From NCBI GenBank assembly GCA_944373065.1, contig CALWAJ010000031.1, forward strand, positions 1 through 13,811: DNA of 13,811 bases. The letters run 5' to 3'. This document shows, one piece after another, positions 6,582 through 13,548 of the stretch. The stretch's first letter is position 1; each line of letters opens with the position of its first letter. This DNA is from an uncultured Bacilli bacterium (lineage in GTDB: Bacteria; Bacillota_I; Bacilli_A; RF39; UBA660). The position numbers and the translations under genes were made by a program. Under the pieces are notes generated by a model, which saw nothing but the letters and a program-made list of their open reading frames with translations, was not told where the DNA came from and searched no databases.

Positions 6582-8258
6582 ATGGGAAAGAAAATAAAAT
6601 TACAAGCATTTTTAAATATTGATTTTTTATTGGATTATGCGGAGAGATTGAATGGGTATATAAAAAATAGACTCAATAAAAATGAGCGATTTTCTAGTGA
6701 AGAAATATCTCTTTTAAAAATGATTAATAAAATGTTAGATGATGAAGAAAAAAATATAAAATGGTTTCATGGCCTTAATGATTTAAAAGCTAATCTAGAA
6801 TTATTTCTTTTTAGAGAAAATGAAAATTGTGATGTATTTGAAGCTGTTAGGTATTTTTTACAAAAACAAGAGTTAACGAAAGATGAGCTACTTGTTGCTG
6901 TTCATGTAATTTATGATTATAAATTTTTAACTAGAAAGTTTGTAAAAAATACTAATATCTTTGATTTAATTGAAATTGATTTTAATTCTTTGAATAATAT
7001 TGTTGATAAAAATTGGCTAAACGGTTATGTCAGTAATAAAGTTGGTTTGACAATTTCGTCTTATGTTAATGAGTTAAATAAAATACTTGATAAGGAATCT
7101 GACTATGCTTCTGCATGTGATAAATTTCAAAAGATTTTAATTGTATTAAAAAATAAGCATTTGAAATCAAATGTAGTCAAAGATATAATACTTATTATGA
7201 ATAAATATAAAGAAAAACTTGATATTAATAATAGTAATATAGAATTTCTAGATGTGTTTAATGAGATAGAGCATATTGTTAATACTAATGCTTTATATAG
7301 TCTGACCAATAAATTTATTAATGATGAAGTAAAAATAGATTTAGGACAAACATATTTTGATACTATTAGTTATGATGCTGATAAATTACCATTTTTAATT
7401 AAACAAGCTCCTATTATATCCTTAGACTCTACAAATTCACCTGATTTAGATAGTGCATTTTCTATTAGAAAAGATAAAGACTTGTATTTATTTAATGTTT
7501 ACGTTACAGATGTGCCATCTTTTTTAAGTAATAATAGAGAACTTAGTATTAATTCATATAGACAAGGAACTAGTTTTTATATTAGAGATGGTGATAAAAA
7601 TATTAATTATGATATGCTTCCTAAAGTTCTTTCCCATGATTATTTAAGTATGTTAAAAAGTAAAAAGCCTAAAAATGCTATATGTTTTCAGTTTGTTTTT
7701 AATAATGATGGAAAGATGGAAGAGTGTAAAGTCAGTAGAAATAAAGTGATTGTCGATGCTAATTTGTTTGCAACAGATGCACTTAAGATATTAAAACAGA
7801 AGAAACAATTAACTTTGGTAGATAAATCTATTTTTATGATGCAAGAGTTGACGAAAAAAGTGGCAAATAATAGTGATAAAGTTAATATGCGAAGTTTAGA
7901 AGCAGGAACAGTTAATGATATGATTGCCTTTCCTTCGGTATTAGTAAACTTATATTTAGCGGAAAAGCTAGCGTTTGGAATGTTTTATGAAAATAGTGCA
8001 TATATAATGAATCCAACAAAAGATACGCCTTATTTAAGAAGCAGTGCTCCCCTAAGGCGTTATGCAGATGATATAAATCTAGCTATATTTTTGGAACAAG
8101 AAAATTTACAACGTTTTAATAGAGATGACTTTAGATATTTAGAAAAAAATTTTGAAGAAATAATTGAATATCTTAATAAAAGAAATGTTATTGATAGATA
8201 TATTAAGTATAATAATTCATTTGTAAAAAAACTTTTATTGAAAAAAGAGGTTAAGTAA
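6582..8258 (+). CDS. RNB-domain (RNase II/R-like) protein with an altered active site
   Basis: 558 aa. Residues about 275-500 align by eye to the RNB exoribonuclease core: 'SLDSTNSPDLDSAFSI' is the metal-binding motif; 'LYLFNVYVTDV' matches the 'L.VHIADV' strand; 'RQGTSFYI' and 'MLPKVLS' match 'RGTSVYLP..PMLP..LS'; 'SSAPLRRYADD' matches 'TSPIRRYPD' with R492/R493. Of the four catalytic aspartates of RNase II/R (D.....D.DD), three are kept (D282, D288, D290) and the fourth is Ser (S291). The cold-shock domains and C-terminal S1 domain of RNase R are absent; instead there is a ~240-residue helical, unrecognised N-terminus. GGGGGAA lies just before the ATG. Last gene of the operon. It may be a weak or inactive nuclease or an RNA-binding relative, and is unlikely to be the cell's main RNase R. 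RNB fold is fairly sure; activity is unknown. Confidence 0.75.
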   Translation: MGKKIKLQAFLNIDFLLDYAERLNGYIKNRLNKNERFSSEEISLLKMINKMLDDEEKNIKWFHGLNDLKANLELFLFRENENCDVFEAVRYFLQKQELTKDELLVAVHVIYDYKFLTRKFVKNTNIFDLIEIDFNSLNNIVDKNWLNGYVSNKVGLTISSYVNELNKILDKESDYASACDKFQKILIVLKNKHLKSNVVKDIILIMNKYKEKLDINNSNIEFLDVFNEIEHIVNTNALYSLTNKFINDEVKIDLGQTYFDTISYDADKLPFLIKQAPIISLDSTNSPDLDSAFSIRKDKDLYLFNVYVTDVPSFLSNNRELSINSYRQGTSFYIRDGDKNINYDMLPKVLSHDYLSMLKSKKPKNAICFQFVFNNDGKMEECKVSRNKVIVDANLFATDALKILKQKKQLTLVDKSIFMMQELTKKVANNSDKVNMRSLEAGTVNDMIAFPSVLVNLYLAEKLAFGMFYENSAYIMNPTKDTPYLRSSAPLRRYADDINLAIFLEQENLQRFNRDDFRYLEKNFEEIIEYLNKRNVIDRYIKYNNSFVKKLLLKKEVK

Positions 8259-8271
8259 TTTAGCCTCTTTT
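8241..8271. terminator. Bidirectional terminator, RNB gene / lexA
   Basis: AAAAGAGGTTAA (8243-8254) pairs with TTAGCCTCTTTT (8260-8271), one G-U pair, loop GTAAT. The minus direction gets six T (from AAAAAA 8241-8246); the plus direction gets TTTT then AAAATTTT. The RNB gene stop lies in the loop and the lexA stop at the base of the stem. Confidence 0.75.
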
Positions 8272-8887
8272 AAAATTTTCTATATAATCCTACAACTTTA
8301 CCAAGTATTGTTACTTCATCTAATATTATAGGATCCATTGTATCATTTTCTGGTTGTAATCTAAAATGCCCATTTTCTTTATAAAATGTTTTGACAGTCG
8401 CTTCATTGTTATTATTCATTGCAACTACTGTATCCCCGTTTTTGGCGGTGCTTTGACGTTCTACTATTAAGATGTCACCATCATATATACCTACATTAAT
8501 CATAGATTCACCACTAACTTTTAAAGTAAATATTTCTTTTTTATTACCAAAAAGTTCTGTAGGCAAAGCGAAAGTTTCATCAGGACGTTCTATCGCTTCA
8601 ATAGGTGTTCCTGCTGTTACTTTACCAAGTAGTGGTACTTTTACAACATCGTCTTCGTTATCTAAATATTCATTATCAACTAAGACTTCGATAGTTCTGT
8701 TAGTTCCTGCACCTTTCTTAATATATCCCTTCTTAACTAGTTGTTTAATATGAAAATGAATAGTTGCAGGGCTAGATAATTTCGCTTCATCTCCTATTTC
8801 TCTTACAGTAGGGGGGTACCCGTTTTTTGCAATTAATTTTTTAATTATCTGTAATATATCATACTGTCTATCAGTTAGTTTTTCCAT
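8270..8887 (-). CDS. lexA: SOS repressor LexA
   Basis: Represses DNA-damage genes by binding operator palindromes as a dimer; RecA filaments on damaged DNA trigger self-cleavage. 205 aa, as in B. subtilis. The N-terminal winged helix-turn-helix (about 1-70) has 'PPTVREIGDEAKLSSPATIHFHI', close to the Bacillus type. The C-terminal S24 domain has the cleavage pair A92-G93 ('TAGTP'), nucleophile S128 ('GESM') and general-base K166 ('ATVKTF'). The start at 8887 is chosen over the upstream ATG at 8926 because the predicted transcript begins near 8910 and AGGAGG (8904-8899) precedes 8887; the protein then begins MEKLTDRQ, as LexA does. An operator-like 14-mer lies on its own -35, so it is probably self-repressed. 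Divergent from a small membrane protein gene with a matching operator. Confidence 0.97.
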   Translation of the reverse strand: MEKLTDRQYDILQIIKKLIAKNGYPPTVREIGDEAKLSSPATIHFHIKQLVKKGYIKKGAGTNRTIEVLVDNEYLDNEDDVVKVPLLGKVTAGTPIEAIERPDETFALPTELFGNKKEIFTLKVSGESMINVGIYDGDILIVERQSTAKNGDTVVAMNNNNEATVKTFYKENGHFRLQPENDTMDPIILDEVTILGKVVGLYRKF

Positions 8888-8898
8888 TTGACACACTT

Positions 8899-8904
8899 CC
8901 TCCT
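8899..8904 (-). promoter_or_regulatory. Ribosome binding site of lexA
   Basis: AGGAGG on the minus strand, 11 nt before the ATG at 8887. It is only 2 nt from an in-frame GTG at 8896, too close for that codon to start, so it supports the 205-aa form. Confidence 0.7.
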
Positions 8905-8916
8905 TTATTTGTATAT

Positions 8917-8945
8917 AGTTTAGCATAGCATGTGTAAAATGTCAA
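8917..8945 (-). promoter_or_regulatory. lexA promoter
   Basis: Minus strand: perfect TTGACA (8945-8940), 17 bp, TAAACT (8922-8917) preceded by TGC, an extended -10. Predicted start is near 8910. The -35 overlaps the LexA-box-like site at 8943-8956. Confidence 0.85.
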
Positions 8946-8956
8946 ACAAATCTTCG
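8943..8956. promoter_or_regulatory. LexA box 1 (on the lexA promoter)
   Basis: CAAACAAATCTTCG (minus strand CGAAGATTTGTTTG) matches the Bacillus-type LexA box CGAAC-N4-GTTCG at 8 of 10 fixed positions. It overlaps the lexA -35, where a bound repressor would block polymerase. Binding is inference. Confidence 0.6.
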
Positions 8957-8964
8957 AAAAGTTA

Positions 8965-8993
8965 TTGACATAAACATCTGTTCGATATAAAAT
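8965..8993 (+). promoter_or_regulatory. Promoter of the small SOS gene
   Basis: Perfect TTGACA (8965-8970), 17-bp spacer, TAAAAT (8988-8993). The spacer contains LexA box 2 in full. Predicted start near 9000 gives a 20-nt leader. Confidence 0.85.
8971..8984. promoter_or_regulatory. LexA box 2 (in the small-gene promoter)
   Basis: TAAACATCTGTTCG matches CGAAC-N4-GTTCG at 8 of 10 fixed positions, with a perfect right half-site. It lies entirely between the -35 and -10, a classic repressor position. Its centre is 28 bp from the centre of box 1. Confidence 0.7.
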
Positions 8994-9019
8994 GATATCA
9001 GAAAGAAGGAGTGATAGTT

Positions 9020-9178
9020 ATGTTAAATTTAAAAAATATTTTAAAAACTGCTTTAGGAGTTAGCCTAATCTATATAATGGCTGTTGTTCTTACTTTGTTT
9101 ATGTGTGATAGAGTTAATGAATTAGAAAGTAGTGAGGAGGAAATAATCAATACAACAGTTGCTTTAAATTTAAAATAA
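9020..9178 (+). CDS. Small SOS-controlled membrane protein, YneA/SosA-like by context
   Basis: 52-aa protein, short enough to be missed by many gene callers. Seen: AAGGAG 8 nt before the ATG, a near-consensus promoter, and an operator-like site inside that promoter. The product has a basic start (K5, K9), one hydrophobic segment at about residues 11-28 ending at C29, and an acidic tail (ELESSEEE) of about 24 residues, which predicts N-in/C-out topology. C29 lacks a proper lipobox (LFMC), so it is probably not a lipoprotein. Known of the families: Bacillus/Listeria yneA and Staphylococcus sosA, both next to lexA, encode SOS-induced single-pass membrane proteins that halt division. This one is shorter than SosA (77 aa) and has no LysM domain as YneA does. 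A division-inhibitor role is inference from context and topology, not from sequence similarity. Confidence 0.8.
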   Translation: MLNLKNILKTALGVSLIYIMAVVLTLFMCDRVNELESSEEEIINTTVALNLK

Positions 9179-9180
9179 TT

Positions 9181-9208
9181 TTAAATATTTCTTTTAGTGT
9201 GATACAAT
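9181..9208 (+). promoter_or_regulatory. Possible promoter of the MFS gene
   Basis: Extended -10 TGATACAAT (9200-9208) with a poor -35 (TTAAAT, 9181-9186, 16-bp spacer). No terminator is visible after the small SOS gene, so readthrough from the SOS promoter is also possible. Confidence 0.45.
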
Positions 9209-9244
9209 AGAAATGTACTGTTAGTAATAGAAAGATGCGTTGTT

Positions 9245-10393
9245 ATGAAGTATATTTTCTATAAGAACGAATATAAATATATTTACTTAAGTGAGTTCTT
9301 TAGAGACTTTGCTAGAGCATTAGGAGAAACATTTGGTGCTGTAATGTTATATAAAGCGGGGCTGCCAGTTTATTTAATATTATTAATATATGGAGTGAGA
9401 TTTTTTATTACTGGGTTGATTACTCCACTTTTTATAACAATATCAGAAAAAATAGGCCTTGCAAATTGCATATTAATCTCTAATATATTTAGTATAATCA
9501 ATGCTTATTTTATGTTGTTTACTGATAATTTGTATAATAGCATTATAATTTTTATTATAACGATGGGACTCATGGGGCTTGCTAATCCTGCTAGTGATGC
9601 ATTATCTAGTAAATATGTAAATACAAATCATAGAGGAAGGTTTAACAGTATAGTTTATATATCAAAAATATTGGGTGCTGTTATGGCTAGCTGCTTAATA
9701 ACTTGGGGAGTTGTTAGTAGTAATAATATTATTATACTTGTCTTAATAATATTTTTCTTCTTACTACAATATATTATGGTTAAAAAAATAGATTATAAAC
9801 CTAAAAGTAGTAAGAATGCCTTTATAGTAACATTTAAATATTTGTTAAAAAGTAAAAGTAAATATAAAGTAATTTATGCTTTAAGAACTAATCATATAAT
9901 TGAAAGATTCTTTGTTCCTTTATACTTGTATATTATTTTAAATGATTTCACTTTATTTGGAACTGTTATAGTACTTTCGTTGCTATTTCAAATAATAACC
10001 ATTAGTTTAATAGGTAGATATACTGATAAAAATATATATGAAGCGAATAGTTTAGTTTCAGGGATAAAAATTTTAATTACAGGGTTTTATTTGTTAACTA
10101 AAGATAAAGTGTTGGTATCATTAAATAAGATGTTAAGTGATAATTTCGACAAAGTATATGAGACCTCAATACAAACTTCTATTCAAAATATTATTAAGAA
10201 TAATAAAGAAGATAATGAAATGTTATCAGCAGTGGGGCAGATGAGTTTATGTTTTACAGAAGTAATTATATTTGGAATATTATCGATTATTTCAATATAT
10301 GTAAAAGAAAATGTATTTTATGTAATATTTATTTTATCGATTGTCTCTACTGTCTTTATCAATTATAATATAAAGAAAGAGATAGTTAAATAA
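9245..10393 (+). CDS. Major facilitator superfamily transporter, substrate unknown
   Basis: 382-aa integral membrane protein with about 11-12 hydrophobic segments (for example near 41-66, 72-92, 97-117, 137-157, 160-179, 235-257, 340-352 and 355-373) and a basic central loop (about 180-210), the usual two-bundle MFS layout. The loop after the fourth segment holds 'ANPASDALSSKY...HRGRFNS', typical of MFS efflux-type proteins, and 'GRYTDK' (257-262) is a motif-A remnant in the second half. Nothing identifies the substrate. The Shine-Dalgarno is weak (GAAAGA). The gene follows the SOS peptide by 66 bp and precedes polA by 17 bp, so it may be co-transcribed with polA. Family is fairly sure; drug efflux is only one possibility. 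Confidence 0.8.
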   Translation: MKYIFYKNEYKYIYLSEFFRDFARALGETFGAVMLYKAGLPVYLILLIYGVRFFITGLITPLFITISEKIGLANCILISNIFSIINAYFMLFTDNLYNSIIIFIITMGLMGLANPASDALSSKYVNTNHRGRFNSIVYISKILGAVMASCLITWGVVSSNNIIILVLIIFFFLLQYIMVKKIDYKPKSSKNAFIVTFKYLLKSKSKYKVIYALRTNHIIERFFVPLYLYIILNDFTLFGTVIVLSLLFQIITISLIGRYTDKNIYEANSLVSGIKILITGFYLLTKDKVLVSLNKMLSDNFDKVYETSIQTSIQNIIKNNKEDNEMLSAVGQMSLCFTEVIIFGILSIISIYVKENVFYVIFILSIVSTVFINYNIKKEIVK

Positions 10394-10410
10394 AGAAAGA
10401 GTGGTTAGAT

Positions 10411-13038
10411 ATGAAAAAAATAATATTAGTTGATGGAAATAATCTTTTATTTAGGAGTTACTATGCTACTAGTTATAGTGGAGTTATTATGAGAAATTCT
10501 AAAGGTTTTCCTACTAATGGTTTGTATGGCTTTATTAATATGATGAATAAAATTATTGAAGAAGAGAAGCCTAGTTATATTTTAGTGGCTTTTGATAAAG
10601 GGAAGACCTTTAGACATGATAAGTATGATGAATATAAAGCAGGACGTAAAGAGATGCCGGATGATTTAAGATTACAGTTTCCTAAAGCTAAAGAAGTTCT
10701 TGATGCAATGGGAATTAAACATTTTGAAATAGATAATTATGAAGCTGATGATATAATAGGTACACTTGCAAAAGAAGTAGATGAAGAAGATGAGTTTATT
10801 GCAACGATTGTTTCTAGTGATAAAGATCTACTTCAATTAATAAGTGATGAAGTAGATGTTAAATTATTAAAAACTAAAGGATTTATTAGATTTAATAGGG
10901 AAGTATTTAGAGAAACTTATAAGGTAGAGCCTATTAATATGATTGATCTTAAAGCTTTAATGGGAGATATGTCTGATCATATACCTGGTGTTAAAGGAAT
11001 TGGAGAGAAAACTGCTATTAATCTATTAGAGAAATATAAGACTTTAGATAATTTATATGCTCATGTTGATGAATTAACTCCTAAGACTAAAGAGAAACTA
11101 ATTAATGATAAAGAAAGCGCTTATATGAGTTATGACCTTGCAACTATTTATAGAAATGTAGATATTCCGTTTAGTCTAGAAGATTGTAAATATAATGGGT
11201 TAAATAGAGCTAAATATATAGATATTCTAGAAGAGTTAGAGTTTAAATCTCTTTTAAAGAAAGTTAATAATATAGATATTAGTAAAGAAGAAGATAATGA
11301 TAGTAATAGTGATAAAATTATAGAAATAAAAGAAGTAGATGTTAAAGACTTTGATAGTAGTAGTGAATATTCCTTTTATATTGAGATGAATGCTTATAAT
11401 TATAATGAATCTTTTATTATTGGTGTTAGTTTTACAAACGAGAGTGGAACTTGTTTTATAAAAGGAGAAGATGTAATTAATCATAGAGAATTATTTGAAA
11501 ATGATACTCCTAAGGCTACTTATGATGTTAAGAAGTGTTATATTTTACTAAATAAACTTGGTATTAAATTAAATAATTGTAACTATGATGCCATGATTGC
11601 ATCTTACCTATTAGATTATAAAATGAACGATGATATTACTACTTTGATGAATGATTTAAAGGTAGAGATTAAGTCTTTTGAAGATACTTATGGAACTTTA
11701 AAAAGAAGAAAGAAAGTAGAATTAGATGAGACTATTAGACAATGTAATTTAAAGAGTAGCTTTATCTATAATACTAAGAGTGATTTCTTACTTAAAATAG
11801 ATGATTTTGGTGAGACTAAATTATTTAGTGAAATAGAGATGCCTTTAGCTTATGTTCTTACTGATATGGAGTTAACGGGTATTAGAGTAGATAAAGATTA
11901 CTTATTAAAGTTAAAAGATGAGTTAGAAGTTAAAATAAAGGATATGGAAGAAGATATATATAAAGATGCAGGATGTGAGTTTAATATTAGTTCTCCTAAA
12001 CAATTAGGCGAAGTGTTATTTGTAAAGTTAGAACTCCCTTATCCAAAAAAGAGAAAGAAAGATGAAAAGGGTTATTCTACTAGTAGAGATATCTTAGGTA
12101 AAGTAAGTCCATATCATCCTGTTGTTAATAAAGTCTTAGAATATAGAATGCTTACTAAGTTATATGCTAACTATGTAGTTGGCCTTTTAGATAAGATAAA
12201 AGAAGATGGTAAAGTTCATACTATCTTTAACCAATGTTTAACTAGAACAGGAAGACTTTCATCAACTGAGCCTAATTTACAAAATATCCCTATTAGAAGT
12301 GATTATACAAGATTAATTAGAAAAGCTTTTATACCTGAAGAAAACTCTATAATTATGAGTTCTGATTATTCGCAGATAGAGCTTAGAGTCTTTGCTTCAT
12401 TATCAAAAGCGACTAATTTAATAGAGGCTTTTAAAGAAGATAAAGATATTCATGCAAAGACTGCTAGTGATATCTTTAAAGTAGATATTAAAGATGTAGA
12501 TAAATCTATGAGAAGAACTGCTAAAGCGGTTAATTTTGGTATTCTTTATGGTATTAGTAGTTTTGGTCTATCTGAAGACTTAAAGATAGATGTAGGTAGT
12601 GCTAAGAAGTTTATGGATAACTATTTAGAGACTTATCCTGGTATTAGTGAATATATGGATAAAGAAAAGAAAGAAGCTTATAAAAATGGTTATGTTACTA
12701 CTATTATGAACCGAAGAAGAGTTATTGATGAGTTAAAGAGTAGTAACTACATGGTAAGAAGTGGAGGAGAGAGAATGGCTCTTAATACTCCTATACAAGG
12801 TAGTGCTGCCGACATATTAAAAAAAGCGATGGTAGATTTACATAGAGAAATGACTAAAAGAGGCTTAAAGAGTAAAATACTTATTCAAGTGCACGATGAA
12901 CTTGTCTTAAATGTTTATAAAGATGAATTAGAGGAAGTTAAAGAGTTAGTTAGAGATAAGATGGAAAATGTTATTAAGTTAGATGTTCCTTTAAAAGTAG
13001 ATATTGAAACAGGTAATGATTGGTATGAAGCTAAGTAG
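10411..13038 (+). CDS. polA: DNA polymerase I
   Basis: Gap-filling and RNA-primer-removing polymerase, 875 aa, close to the B. subtilis length. Domain 1 (about 1-290) is the 5' nuclease with D8, 'EADD' (111-114), 'SSDKDLL' (135-141), 'GDMSDHIPGVKGIGEKTA' (185-202) and the helical arch 'YDEYKAGRK'. Domain 2 (about 300-470) is a decayed 3'-5' exonuclease: the 'FDTET' motif reads 'FYIEM' (D to Y323) and the final 'Y...D' motif lacks its Asp, so proofreading is predicted absent, as in Bacillus and Thermus Pol I. Domain 3 has motif A 'DYSQIELR' (D652), motif B 'RRTAKAVNFGILYG' (K705, F709) and motif C 'QVHDELV' (D829, E830), all intact. It is followed closely by a broken GNAT gene and mutM, in keeping with the polA-mutM order of Bacilli. 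Confidence 0.97.
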   Translation: MKKIILVDGNNLLFRSYYATSYSGVIMRNSKGFPTNGLYGFINMMNKIIEEEKPSYILVAFDKGKTFRHDKYDEYKAGRKEMPDDLRLQFPKAKEVLDAMGIKHFEIDNYEADDIIGTLAKEVDEEDEFIATIVSSDKDLLQLISDEVDVKLLKTKGFIRFNREVFRETYKVEPINMIDLKALMGDMSDHIPGVKGIGEKTAINLLEKYKTLDNLYAHVDELTPKTKEKLINDKESAYMSYDLATIYRNVDIPFSLEDCKYNGLNRAKYIDILEELEFKSLLKKVNNIDISKEEDNDSNSDKIIEIKEVDVKDFDSSSEYSFYIEMNAYNYNESFIIGVSFTNESGTCFIKGEDVINHRELFENDTPKATYDVKKCYILLNKLGIKLNNCNYDAMIASYLLDYKMNDDITTLMNDLKVEIKSFEDTYGTLKRRKKVELDETIRQCNLKSSFIYNTKSDFLLKIDDFGETKLFSEIEMPLAYVLTDMELTGIRVDKDYLLKLKDELEVKIKDMEEDIYKDAGCEFNISSPKQLGEVLFVKLELPYPKKRKKDEKGYSTSRDILGKVSPYHPVVNKVLEYRMLTKLYANYVVGLLDKIKEDGKVHTIFNQCLTRTGRLSSTEPNLQNIPIRSDYTRLIRKAFIPEENSIIMSSDYSQIELRVFASLSKATNLIEAFKEDKDIHAKTASDIFKVDIKDVDKSMRRTAKAVNFGILYGISSFGLSEDLKIDVGSAKKFMDNYLETYPGISEYMDKEKKEAYKNGYVTTIMNRRRVIDELKSSNYMVRSGGERMALNTPIQGSAADILKKAMVDLHREMTKRGLKSKILIQVHDELVLNVYKDELEEVKELVRDKMENVIKLDVPLKVDIETGNDWYEAK

Positions 13039-13051
13039 GAGAAGTTTTTAA

Positions 13052-13546
13052 ATGAACAATTTAGAAGTTAGAAAATTAGTAAATGTTGATAATGAAACGT
13101 TAGATAAAATAAGTGAATGGATGTATAATTGGTGGGGTAAACGTGATGGATATAGTAAGGATGCAGTTAAATGCTTTATGCAACACAGTATGGAAGATAA
13201 TAGGTTGCCACAAACTTATGGGGTGTTTTTAGATAATGAAATTATTGGCATGTATTAATTTGCTTATGATGATTTAAGTGTTAGACCAGATATTTATCCT
13301 TGGCTTGCTAATGTCTATATAGACGAGAAAAATAGAGGTAAAGGCTATGGAAGAAGATTATTAGAAAGCGTATTTGATAATGCTAAAGAAAATATTGATT
13401 TTGATGAATTATTTCTATATACAAAACATATAGGCTTATATGAGAAATTTGGATGGAATTTTATTGATGAAGTTGATACTTTTAAAAAAGAGCAAAGAAT
13501 TGAAAGATTATACAAATTAGATTTAAGAAGTGAAAGAAGTGATTAA
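13052..13546 (+). pseudogene. GNAT acetyltransferase gene broken by one in-frame TAA
   Basis: The frame opens with AGGAG and ATG at 13052, reads 68 residues to '...DNEIIGMY', meets TAA at 13256-13258, and continues in the same frame to a second TAA at 13544-13546 (164 codons in all). The downstream part holds the acetyl-CoA loop: 'NVYIDEKNRGKGYGRRLL' with R95-G-K-G-Y-G100, then 'LYEKFGW', a common GNAT C-terminal motif. The 68-aa product alone lacks the cofactor site and cannot be an acetyltransferase. No frameshift is needed; one base (CAA Gln to TAA) explains the break, and no good start follows the stop. It could be a recent nonsense mutation, a sequencing error or a strain variant. Codon use matches its neighbours, so decay is recent. 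Substrate unknown. Confidence 0.85.
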
Positions 13547-13548
13547 TA

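Noticed and set aside
8472..8753. Plus-strand ORF of 93 codons inside lexA
   Set aside because: Fully antisense to a certain gene, with no ribosome site or recognisable product.
8888..8926. A 13-residue longer LexA starting at 8926
   Set aside because: It would begin upstream of the predicted transcript and overlap the promoter; 8887 gives the standard LexA N-terminus.
9104..9106. C29 of the small SOS protein as a lipoprotein cysteine
   Set aside because: The preceding residues LFM do not form a lipobox (Met at -1, no small residue).
11254..11484. Minus-strand ORF of 76 codons inside polA
   Set aside because: It has an Ile/Phe/Thr-rich low-complexity product, no ribosome site, and mirrors the Asp/Lys/Asn codons of the poorly conserved exonuclease region of polA.
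13256..13258. TAA read as an amino acid (stop reassignment or programmed readthrough)
   Set aside because: TAA ends nine other genes here, and no recoding signal is visible; a nonsense mutation or error is simpler.
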